From Myrica gale (Eukaryota; Streptophyta; Magnoliopsida; Fagales; Myricaceae), in assembly GCA_963930655.1 (NCBI GenBank), contig OZ005615.1, positions 8,140,001 to 8,204,000 of the forward strand: a stretch of 64,000 nucleotides of DNA. Direction: 5' to 3'. The notes under the pieces were generated by a model. It was given only the letters and a program-made list of their open reading frames with translations. It was not told where the DNA came from and did not search any database. The position numbers and the translations under genes were made by a program. Shown here in pieces: positions 49,323 to 59,400 of this stretch. How positions within the stretch are numbered: position 1 is the stretch's first letter; each line of letters starts with the position of its first letter.

Positions 49323-50412
49323 CTCCCCCTCAAGTTGATGCATACACATCTCTGATGCACAACTTGTTGAGTGAGTTGTAGAATTCTTTACTTGATACCG
49401 CCTTTGTAAGTATGTCTGCGAGTTGATCTTCGGACTTCACAAATGGAAATCTAATTATTCCTGCTTCCAGATTTTCCTTGATAAATTGTTGATCTATCTC
49501 CACGTGTTTTGTGCGATCATGTTGTACAAGGTCGTGAGATATAGCAATGGCAGCTTTGTTGTCACATAATAGATCTATTTCCGAGGAAGGTGCAAAACCT
49601 AGTTCTGTGAGTAGTCTTTTAATCCAAAGTAATTCACAAAGCCCTTTTGCCATTCCACGAAATTCTGCTTCTGCGCTTGAGAGTGCTACTACCTTTTGCT
49701 TCTTACTTCTCCATGTAACAAGATTCCCACCAACAAACATGAAATAGCTTGAAGTGGATTTTCTGTCTGAGATGTTTCCAGCCCAATCGGCATCTGTATA
49801 GCCATTTACCTTCAAATGACTATTCTTTGAGAACATAAGTCCCTTCCCTGGTGAAGACTTTAAGTACCGCAGTATCCGGATCACAGCCTCCATGTGATCT
49901 TCACTAGGATTATGCATAAATTGGCTAACCACACTTACAGCATACGCAATGTCTGGACGAGTATGTGAAAGGTATATAAGTTTTCCGAATAACTTTTGAT
50001 ACCTCCCTTTATCTGTTGGCACTTGGTCTGGAAATTCTCCAAGTCTGTGATTTTGAACTATTGGAGTGTCCACTGGTTTGCACTCCAGTAGTCCTACCTC
50101 TGTTAAGATATCCAACACGTACTTTCTCTGTGAGAGAAATATTCCTTGTCGTGACCTGACAACTTCAATTCCCAGAAAGTATTTGAGTCCTCCTAAATCC
50201 TTCATCTCAAATTCGGTGGCCAACTCCTTCTGTAGTGTAGATATTTCTTCTTCATCATCTCCAGTGATAATCATGTCGTCCACATAGACTATCAATGCAG
50301 TTGCTTTGCCTGATTTGTGCTTCAGGAACAATGTATGATCTGAGTTGCTTTGCTTGAACCCATATTATTTCACCGCCAGGCTGAACCTCCCAAACCATGC
50401 TCGAGGTGATTG

Positions 50413-51590
50413 TGTTAGGGACCCCGGTCTAGGCCACCATAACAACGTCAATCCCCGCCAAGTGATTCGAACACGATCACCCCAATCGATCCTCCTAAAC
50501 CGTTATCTGTAACACACGAGCTGTTATATAGGATCTAACACTCAGAATGGAGAACATTCGAGATGTTTATTGATAAGAACGAAGAACGTGGTCAAGGGTT
50601 AATTAGCCCAAGAACCATAAGATACAAGAACAATCCCGATCAAGCGTTAATTAGCCCAAGAACGGGTACCCAAACTAGGTTATTAGCCTGGAATGAATCC
50701 CAAGTAACAAGGTAGTTAGCCTTGAAACCGACTTAGCATATACGTGCCTATGCTTGGCCAAATCTCACCCCAAAAGCTCTCTGGCTCTCCAAGACTTTAT
50801 TCTTCTCTAAATGAATGACTAATGCTCATAAGGGTGTTTATATAGACATCCTTAGGAGCTTACAACCCTAATTGACTCAATCAAATCAAATCACAATCAC
50901 AATCACAATCAAATCTAAATCAAATCTCTTTAATCAAGAAGATTTGATATTACATATCTAATTGAACATAAACATAAAGGAAAGGAATCTTCTAGAGTTT
51001 AGGAAAGGATCCCTAAATCTAGAAGATATGATTTATTCAATCTAAACAGTTAAGGAAAGCAATCCCTATGATACCTACATCAATGCCGGGATTTCGTCGT
51101 CGTCCGCCGCTTGCACCACCATGGGTGGTGATGCTCCTCCGGGTCCTGAGACCTTCTTCTTCCATTCCCCACCAAGTACCGGCAGGGGTGGTGGTGCTCC
51201 GCCACTGGTGGTGGCTGCTGGTGGTGGTCATCCTGTGTCATGGCACTCCTTTGTCTGCTGGCTCGTTGCTGCTGCTTGGCTTGGCTGGTGGCCAAGGACT
51301 TGCTGCTGCGCCGTGTCATGGCAAGGTCGTGGGTGAGGCCATGTGCTGTCATGGCATGTCTGTGGCCGGCCGGCTGACATGCCAGGCATGGGCGTTGGTG
51401 AGGCGTCATGCCTTGTCAGGGGCGCCTAACTTGCGCGCGCGTGATGATGCCATGGCATGGCTGTGGTGTTGTCGCAGCGCGCGCTGTGGGCGTGTCATGA
51501 GTGCCCATGTGTGTCCTTGGTGCCTCATCTCAGCACTTATCCTCCAACTCATGGCTTTTGCCGCCCAAGTCGTCACTGGGGATCCTTTCA
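50413..51590 (-). repeat. 3' LTR of the gag-protease element
   Basis: 1178 bp, TGTTAGGGAC...GATCCTTTCA on the plus strand. It includes about 510 bp (about 50595-51065) absent from the partner LTR, and a GC-rich part (51068-51540) with GCATGGC and GCTGCTG motifs. Confidence 0.93.
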
Positions 51591-51672
51591 TTCCCCCTTC
51601 CATAAAGAGTACCCTTGACCCCAAGGGTAACCTTTGTAACTCCAAAGGCCTCCTCATCATAGTCCTCCCACA

Positions 51673-53520
51673 CTAACTCCTCTCTAGGTAGCCCACCCAT
51701 GCTCCAAGTACCACTCTACCCCCAAGGGTGAACTCCATTCTCCTTCCACCGTAATCAAGTGTGATCTTGCCAATGCCTTTTAGCCAAGCATTGCCCAAAA
51801 CCACATCTAACTCCTCCAAGGCAAGTACATGTAAATCAGCAACTATATTCATACCTTGGACATCAATTGGGACTGCCTTTATTATCTGATCGCTCCTCAT
51901 TTTCTCCCCGTTGGCAAGCTTCACCTCCAAGGCCTCTATCTTCTCTCTCTGCAAGCCCGCCTTAGTAACAAGTTGTTCGTTGATGAAGTTCTGGGTAGAC
52001 CCACTATCCACCAACACGGTGATCTCATGCTTGCCCATCGAAGCCCTGAATGTCAAGGTTGGGTTTCTCCCAATGCCGGTCATGACACTAAGACTCAACT
52101 CACTATCACTCGAGTCTTCCTCATCCCCCACATCAATAAAGCACATGAGCTTGGACTTGTGGCATTGGTGGTTTTGACCCCACTTCTCTCCACACTTGAA
52201 GCATAGGTGCTTCTTGATGCACTCCTCAAGCTCTTCTCGGTTCAGCTTCTTCACTTCATTCTTCTTCTTCCTTGACTCTTCAACCACCTATCTTCCATTT
52301 GAAGGCATCTCGGGTTGCAAGGCTTCATCTTCCTTGCTAGCCGCTTCCTCTTTGTCATGCCTCTTCTCAAACCGGTGGCTATCTTCAAGGATCTCGGCCA
52401 TCCTCATTGCTTCTTGCAATCTGGTGGGCTGCTTCAACTTCAACTCTTTAGCTATCCACGGTTTTAGCCCATCAACAAAGGTGTCAATGAGTGCCTCCTC
52501 CGACCAACCCCTTACTAAGGTTTGGAGTTGCCAAAACTCCTCCACATATGCATGCACCTTGCCTTCTTGCTTGAGCTTGGCTAGTTGGCCATGGTGATTG
52601 ATAATGGGCGAGGGCCCAAATTGCATGAGCAGCTCTCTTTCAAAAGTTGTCCACCCGAGTCTTCTTCTTTCTTTCTCATATTGGGCTCGGATCCACCTCC
52701 ACCACTTGCTTGCTTTGCCTTCAAGGTAGAAGCATCCGGTGGCAACTCTTTCATCCCTTGGCACTTCATACATGTGGAAGTTGTGATCCGCCTTATCAAG
52801 TCATTCGTGTGGATCACCTCCACCAAACTTTGGGAACTCGATCTTCGGCCTCCTAGGTCCTCGGTTGTGAAACAGATTTCCATCTCCATCACGATCATGA
52901 TCACCTCCATGGAAATGTTGCCTCCTAGGTCCTCGGTGGTTAAACCGATTTCCCTCACCATCACGATCACTCCGCGATCCTTCACGCCATCTAACATCTT
53001 CATAGGCTCGACCATAGGATCTCTCCTCCCTATACTGACTTCCTTCATCTCTTCCTTCCAATCTTCCATGGTCATCATCGCCATGGTTGGACTCCACACG
53101 TAGCCACCTCTCGACTACTTCATGCTCATTCTCTACACAGCCGCCCACTTTAAGTTGTTGTCTTGGTCTAGGCTCCCCTCTTGTGGACTCGGATAGCTGA
53201 GTTTCTCTTCCATCCATGTGATGAGCATCCTCCATCCTTGCGGCTTCTACACGGTTGCCTCCACTTGGCTCTCTACCAAGTCTCGCCAATGCCGCTTGTA
53301 GGTCTTGTCTCATCCCATCCACCGCTCTCCTATTCTCTTCGGTGGCCATGGTAACTCTGACTATGACTCCTTGCATGTCAGCCATGGTTGTGGATGTCTC
53401 CACCATCTTGTCTTTCAGCCATAGAGTTGATGACTCCAAGGCTTCGAACCGGTCTCTATTAGAAGTGAGTGAACTCGACGCTGCCTCCATTACAATACTT
53501 GGCTGCAACAACAAGTCCAA
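51673..53520 (-). pseudogene. Gypsy-type gag-protease polyprotein with two nonsense codons
   Basis: A single frame of about 615 codons. The N-terminus is coiled and polar (FEALESSTLWLKDKMVETST), then an Arg/Asp/Gly-rich stretch. A retrotransposon gag domain follows (CFYLEGKASKWWRWIRAQYE, WTTFERELLMQFGP, EALIDTFVDGLKPWI), then a zinc knuckle (CFKCGEKWGQNHQC) and an aspartic protease (VLVDSGSTQNFI; ELDVVLGNAWLKGIG). It stops (YLERS) just 80 bp before the 3' LTR. Two in-frame stops break it: TGA at 52801-52803, where Trp is expected (GGDPHE-x-LDKADHNF), and TAG at 52288-52290. No reverse transcriptase or integrase is present. These are helper-like structural functions of an LTR element. Confidence 0.9.
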
Positions 53521-53860
53521 CCTTGGGTTCTCTCCAAAATGAAGATCGAACCCCTCCCTTCAAAATTCTTAGCTCGAACAACTTCCGACCTTGGGTTCTC
53601 TCCAAAAGAAGATCGAACCCCTCTCTTCACTCACAAACTTAGTAAGAACAAACAAGTTCCCACCTTGGGTTCTCTCCAAAATGAAGATCGAACCCCTCCT
53701 CAAGTATGAACTCAATCACAAAAAACAACTCTCCAATCGAATTAATCCAATGAAACTGAATCAAACTACTAAGGCTCGTGTTTACCTCCCTTAAAGATCT
53801 TCACGTTTCAAGCAACTCCTCGATGAAATCTTCAAGCACCTTTCAATGAAAGCACCATTT

Positions 53861-54502
53861 TGTTAGGGACCTCGGTCTAGGCCACCATAACAACGCAAAT
53901 TCCCGCCAAATGATTCGAACACGATCACCCCAATCGATCCTCCTAAACCGTTATCTGTAACACACGAGCTGTTATATAGGATCTAACACTCAGAATGGAG
54001 AACACTCGAGATGTTTATTGATAAGAACGAAGAACGTGGTGATGTCTCTATCAATGTCGGGATTTCGCCGTCGTCCGCCGCCGCTTGCACCACCATGGGT
54101 GGTGATGCTCCTCCGGGTCCTGTGACCTTCTTCTTCCATTCCCCAACAAGTACCGGCAGGGGTGGTGGCTGCTCGTTGCTGCTGCTTGGCTTGGCTGGTG
54201 GCCAAGGACTTGCTGCTGCGCAGTGTCATGGCAAGGTCGTGGGTGAAGTCATGTGCTGTCATGACATGTCTGTGGCCGGCTGGCTGGCATGCCAGGCATG
54301 GGCGCTGGTGAGGCGCCATGCCTTGTCAGGGGCGCCTAACTTGCGCGTGCGCGTGATGATGTCATGGCATGGCTGTGGTACTGTCGCCGCGCGTGCTGTG
54401 GGCGTGTCATGAGTGTCCATGTGTGTCCTTGGTGCCTCATCTCGGCACCTATCCTCCAACTCATGGCTTTTGCCGCCCAAGTCGTCACTGGGGATCCTTT
54501 TA
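53861..54502 (-). repeat. 5' LTR of the gag-protease element (internally deleted)
   Basis: 642 bp. Same ends as the partner (the terminal CA is now TA), but missing about 500 bp after GAAGAACGTGG and about 65 bp further on in the GC-rich part. Confidence 0.92.
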
Positions 54503-57500
54503 GATTGTTTGAGCCCGTATAGCGCTCGTTGCAATTTTCATACCACTTTGGTTTCAGTTGATGCCATGTAGCCTGGAGGGAGATCCATGTACACTTCTTC
54601 TTTAAGATCACCTTGTAGAAATGCGTTTTTTACATCAAACTGATGTAGGGGCCAATCAAGATTAGCTGCAAGAGATAATAATATTCTTACTGTGCTTAGC
54701 TTCGCAACAGGTGAAAAAGTCTCTTGGTAATCAACCTCATATGTTTGTGTATAGCCTTTTGCCACTAGTCTCGCTTTGTACCTTTCAATAGATCCATCAG
54801 CCTTGTGTTTAATAGTAAATACCCACTTGCATCCTACTGCTTTCTTCCCTTCAGGTAGCGGAACTAGAGTCCATGTGTTGTTATTTAGTAATGCCTTCAT
54901 TTCCTCTGTTATTGCCTGAGTCCATTTCGGATCAGACAAGGCTTCATGAACCCCAGCTGGAACTGAACTCGAGGAGAGTACGTGCACAAATGCTTTGACT
55001 GGTTCGGATAGTCTCTTGGTGGACACGTAGTTTGCAATTGGATACTTTGATTTTCGTTCTTCAACCTCAGGTGAGTATCTATTAGGTGATTTCCCACGGT
55101 TTTTCCTGAAAGGTAATTGATATTCGATATGCATTTCCAAATCACTTATATTTGAACATGTGTCAAGAATGCTTACCTCAGAAATATTCTCAGGAGATGA
55201 GTTTGTAGGTACTGAAGAAGGGGGGGTGCTTGGTTCCGTGTCTGAAGTCAAAGCATTCTGCTCCTGGGAAGGATCATTTTGCTCGTGTGAAAGTTCTGTA
55301 GGCTCCACAGACACAGATGCTTCTCTGTTTGGCCAGTCAAAATACAACCACTTGTGCTCTTCAATGCCAGTCTCCCCCTGAAGAGTGGAAGGTGTTGTCG
55401 GAGAAAAGAAAGTATCAGATTCCATGAAGGTGACATCCATAGTCACATACGTACGACGATGGGTGGGATCATAGCACCGATAGCCCTTTTGGTGCACCGC
55501 ATAGCCCAAGAAGAGACACCTGAGAGCACATGGATCAAGTTTGGTTCTTTGATTTTTGTGCAAATGAACATAAGCCACACATCCAAAGACGCGAGGGGGA
55601 ATCATAAGGGCGGTAGGAAGAGAGACATGGGACGCCAAAACCTGAAGCGGGGTCTGAAAATTCAGGACCTTGGATGGTAGACGATTGAGTAAATGAACTG
55701 CAGTGGACACTGCATCGGACCAGTATTGAATGGGCACATGAGCTCCGTGGAGTAAAGCCCGTGCAATTTCAAGGATTTGACGATTTTTGCGCTCAGCTAT
55801 GCCATTCTGTTGAGGAGTCTGAGGACAAGAGGTCTTATGGACAAGACCATGATGCTCAAAATAGGTGCGGAAACGGTGGTTAATATATTCACCGCCATTA
55901 TCAGAGCGGAGAATGCGAAGTTTGGCAGAAAATTGAGTTTGAATCATGGCATGAAATGATTGAAACACATGAAACACGTCATCTTTATTTTTGAGCAAGT
56001 AAAGCCATGTCATCCTGCTACAGTCATCAACAAAAATAACAAACCAACGAACACCAGAACCAATAGAAATAGGGGAGGGACCCCACACGTCAGAGTGAAC
56101 TAAATCAAATGGAATAGTACTTCTAGTCATGTGAAGCGGATAGGAAACCCGATGACTTTTGGCTAACACACACGTTTCACAGTGGAAGGCAGAAGTCACT
56201 AAATTAGAAAAAAGACCAGGAAATAAATGTTTCAGATACTCAAAATTGGGATGTCCCAAGCGGCGATGCCATAACCAAATTTGTTGCTTCTTCCCAGTAC
56301 TCTGAATGTGATGAGCATGACCCGTGCTGAAGGCGTCCATATAATAGAGGCCCCCCTTTTTAGTACCACGCTCAATTATCTCTTTGGTGAGAATATCCTG
56401 AAGAAGACAAAAGGTTGGGTAAATGAGAACAACATATTGTAGGTCTATAGTAATCTGACTAACAGAAAATAATTTATGCGAGAGGGATGTGACAAGTAAA
56501 GTATTGGATAATTGGATAAAAGGAGAGAGATACACAGATCCGGCCCCTGTGACCGGAGAGACAACACCATTAGCATTGACAACACTACTACGTCGCCGCA
56601 AGGAGGTGGTATGAAAATCAGTGGCAGTAAAAGTCATATGGTCGGTGGCTCCCGAGTCAAGAAGCCAGGCATCACTAGCAACATCACGACAGGACGTAAC
56701 ACAAGCAGAGCCGAAGTTACCTATATCAGAGATAGGTCATGCCGCCTGAGAAGACTCGGCCTGGGGAATCAAGGAAAGGTGAGGTTCAGAGGACACTATT
56801 GCCACCTTGCCCGTGTGCACATCGGTACCAGCCGAGTCCTTCTTTTTCTTTGCCTGCAACTTATGCCACCAGTCAGGATAACCAATTTTCTTAAAACAAT
56901 TGTCACTTGTATGACGTTGGTTACCACAGTGGGAGCACTTAGCGCCAGAAATAACATGGCGTGACTTAGAAGGTGCAACAGACTTCCCAGCAGTAGAAGG
57001 CGAGGGTGCTAAACTCAATTTCAGTCCTTGTGTGGCTAGAACAGCACCAGAGACAAGATCAGGATCGTTGGTGATCATAACAGCCTGCCGGAGAGCCTCC
57101 CGATGAACATGAGCATAAGCTTGCTCGATGGAAGGAAAGGGTCGCAGTTGAAGGACGTCGCTCCGGATGTTATCGAGTCTGTCGTCGAGTCCGTCCAAGA
57201 AGGTGTAGACGCGGTCCTCATTGAGCAGTTGGGTGTAGTGGTGGATGTCAGTAGCGAACTCCATAGGATTCGGGCGACGAAAATCAATTTCCCGCCACAG
57301 GCCTTCTAATTCGGTGAAAAATTTCTCAAGGGAGCCACCATTCTGGCGTAAGCGAGACACGCGTCGTCGGAGTTCGTAAACTTGGGAAGTGTCACTCCCA
57401 TCGAAATAAGTTGTAGCAATGGCATCCCAGACCGATTTGGCCGTGGGAAATCGTATGAAATTTCCAATGAGGGTCGGGTCCATAGAGTTTATCAACCACC

Positions 57501-57895
57501 CTTTGACAACAGCATTATCGGTAAGCCATTTTCGAAAGGATGGGTCGGTCTGTACGGGGGGTGGAATATCGCCATTGATATACCCCAGTTTGTCTCGGCC
57601 GGAGATGTACATCTCGACCACCTGGGACCATAAGGCATAGTTGGAACCATCCAACTTGATGCCGATAGGAGTCATGGAGGCTTCAATAGGTAGTGGTGGG
57701 GTCTGGGCTTTGGAAAGGACTTCAGTCATTTTGTGGGTAAGGGTGGTGAGAAGAGAATCTGTATTGGGTGGAGAATGGGCAGCGTTGGTGACAACGCCGT
57801 CGTCGGCCATAGATGAAGATCACAGAGTGTTCAAAGACAACTAGGGTTTCGATGGAAGGAAAAAGCCAGGTATCGTGGGACCTGCTCTGATACCA

Positions 57896-58126
57896 TGTCA
57901 ACCTTGTCTTTTTGATATATCTCAAAATATTCTTTACATTTCGAGAATACAGATAAATAGGGAAACTTGCACTGGTAATTTTGGCTATACAGATTTCTAG
58001 GCAAGTATTATGGCAAGTATTGTGGTCATCCCTTGATTATGTCGATTCTGCTTTTCCTAACTTGTATTTTGACAGTTCACGCCAATATATCTTTCCTAAC
58101 TTGTATCTTGACAGCTCACGCCAACA
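57896..58126 (-). repeat. Copia 5' LTR
   Basis: 231 bp partner of 49092-49322. On the coding strand it is followed at once by the tRNA-Met-type primer-binding site TGGTATCAGAGC. Confidence 0.95.
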
Positions 58127-58249
58127 TGGTTCCCACACCTCCAAAGAAACAACTTGAGCCTATCTTGTAATTTTAATTTCCACAAAATACGCCAGTCACG
58201 CTCCTCTAATAACATTGGAGGTCTAATTAGTATTAATGATTAATCTAAC

Positions 58250-59160
58250 TCCAAAAATTCTATCTCGCTGCCTTGCTGGGAACCCATGACATCAACGAAA
58301 ACAAGGTGGCGGCCAGAGACTGAGAGATGAGAGTTAGAGAGCTGGGGCCAATGCCAAAGCGGCAAAGCCGGAGAGGCCAGCAGCAGCAAAGAGGCGGCAA
58401 CATCTTCAGTGGCTTCCACAAGGGGATTCTGGCTGACGATTTCAATGGGAGCTCGGAAGGAGAATACAGAACCAAAAGGATTAATTATCTCTATATTCGC
58501 TGTGGTATTTAATTTTTTTTTAAAAAAATCAATCACGGGTACAATTTTAACTAGACTATGCTTGTAGTCCATTTTTCACACAATAGGGCAGGTTCGATTC
58601 CTAGTTTTTTTTTAGGATTTGCATCCTACTTTTTTTTTACAATCTAAACATCACAAAAGACACTTATTCCAATACAACATTTTATTACCTTTTTTTACAA
58701 ATAACAATCACTTTTAACAACCTCTACACGCATTCCAATACAACTTTAACATCACCTAAAAATTCTTAAAACATTCAACATCCTACAATTTATCTGAAAA
58801 TGAACATGTCCCGGTCTTTTTATAGACAAAAAATTAACCAATTAACAAAAGACCGACTTAAGTTAGGACCTAATGGTTGAGATATTTATTTTTAGGGTCG
58901 GAATTTATCATGGACTATGCTCTTGTTAGTGATCTAATTTTTGATGGACGAAAGGACATGTATGTCTTAAAAAACAAACCACTAACTCGTTCAAAGTTGT
59001 ACCAAAAAACTAATTTTTTAAAAAAAATCAATATCAAATGACTATCAATAATTAAGCCGAACCAAAATGATCAGAGGGGTAAAATCATCCGTGTGGAGAG
59101 CGAGTTTCAGGTGTTGAGCCCGCAAAGCCAAGCAAGAGAACAAGAAGAGAGACGATGGGA
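58250..59160 (+). pseudogene. Legumin exon-3 fragment, interrupted by a MITE
   Basis: A truncated 11S globulin copy holding only the variable part of exon 3. The block to about 58477 encodes RRGQQQQRGGNIFSGF then ILADDF. The block 59059-59160 matches the QNQNDQRG...VLSPQ...QAREQEE part. A 581-bp insertion lies between them, flanked by GAACCAAAA repeats. Signal peptide, cupins, cleavage site and promoter are absent. The GA run that shifts the frame in copy A is replaced here by non-repetitive GAGAGTTAGAGAG. Confidence 0.88.
58478..59058. mobile_element. 581-bp insertion with 9-bp TSD in the legumin fragment
   Basis: Flanked by the exact 9-bp repeat GAACCAAAA (58469-58477 and 59059-59067); copy A has one GAACCAAAA at this place. 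The ends show a short inverted match, GGATTAATTAT and GGCTTAATTAT. It has no coding capacity and is probably a MULE-type MITE on TSD length. Confidence 0.75.
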
Positions 59161-59400
59161 TACAAGAGAACAGATTAATTACCCATTAACCTTTACTCTC
59201 AATCATTTGAGAAAACTAATTATTTCTCGTACGAACACAATATATGAGCACATGCCAATTAAACGTCGTGTAATTTTAGCTAACTGAAGAAAGTAGTGTG
59301 TAAATATTATTAATAATTAGCTAGGCAACCATTTTTATTTTTGTTCTGAACTTTCTGTCTAGGCTGCATATGGCCTGGTACACCCACAGAGAAATAAACC

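Larger units (their letters stand above)
50413..54502 (-). mobile_element. Gag-protease-only LTR retrotransposon (TR-GAG-like) nested in Copia
   Basis: Minus orientation. 3' LTR 50413-51590 (1178 bp), 5' LTR 53861-54502 (642 bp, with internal deletions), exact TSD GATTG (50408-50412 and 54503-54507). The primer-binding site is TGGTGCTTTCATTGA (complement of 53843-53857), 3 nt from the 5' LTR. A polypurine tract (GGAAGGGGGAA) abuts the 3' LTR. The interior of about 2.27 kb codes only for gag and protease; RT, RNase H and integrase are absent although both borders are intact. Gag features are Ty3/Gypsy-like. It must depend on another element for reverse transcription and integration. Confidence 0.93.
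49330..57810 (-). pseudogene. Copia gag-pol polyprotein, nonsense-mutated and split
   Basis: One reading frame from 57810 down to the nested insertion, continued from 50407 to 49330. Order: gag (LDGSNYALWSQVVEMYI; zinc knuckle CSHCGNQRHTSDNC), protease ([12 protein letters not shown]), integrase (HRRLGHPNF...CETC zinc finger; [14 protein letters not shown], then QNGIAERKN), reverse transcriptase ([32 protein letters not shown]; after the gap VYVDDMIITG) and RNase H (YTDADWAGN, SSAEAEFRG). Domain order with integrase before RT defines Copia. Nonsense codons: TGA at 56737-56739 between gag and protease, TGA at 54538-54540, and TAA in the RT just upstream of 50331 where KKYGF is expected. The 4.1-kb nested element splits the RT after YGLKQS. 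It is not functional. Confidence 0.94.
49092..58126 (-). mobile_element. Ty1/Copia LTR retrotransposon (interrupted)
   Basis: A full-length element in minus orientation: LTRs at 49092-49322 (3') and 57896-58126 (5'), exact 5-bp TSD TGGTT (49087-49091 and 58127-58131), and primer-binding site TGGTATCAGAGC directly next to the 5' LTR (57884-57895). A polypurine tract (TTGAGGGGGAG) lies next to the 3' LTR. Without the nested element it would be about 4.94 kb. The two 231-bp LTRs differ at about five positions, so the insertion is fairly recent. Confidence 0.96.
48620..58230 (-). pseudogene. LINE remnant: reverse-transcriptase zinc-binding (zf-RVT) region, split by Copia
   Basis: Two blocks on the minus strand, 58127-58230 and about 48620-49091, read together as the zf-RVT region at the end of a plant LINE ORF2. 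The first gives DWRILWKLKLQDRLKLFLWR. The second gives LCPLCNLENEEGEHLFMHY, with the CPLC...HLF zinc-ligand pattern, then ARILWRE. Stop codons are present. The blocks are separated exactly by the Copia element and its TGGTT target duplication, so the Copia element landed in this older LINE copy. Confidence 0.75.

Noticed and set aside
49330-50331. A separate 333-aa reverse transcriptase/RNase H gene
   Set aside because: It is the 3' end of the Copia pol frame, separated from the rest by the nested LTR element.
51068-51676. A 202-aa plus-strand frame rich in Ala, Cys and Leu
   Set aside because: It lies within an LTR and is an effect of GC-rich composition, without a domain.
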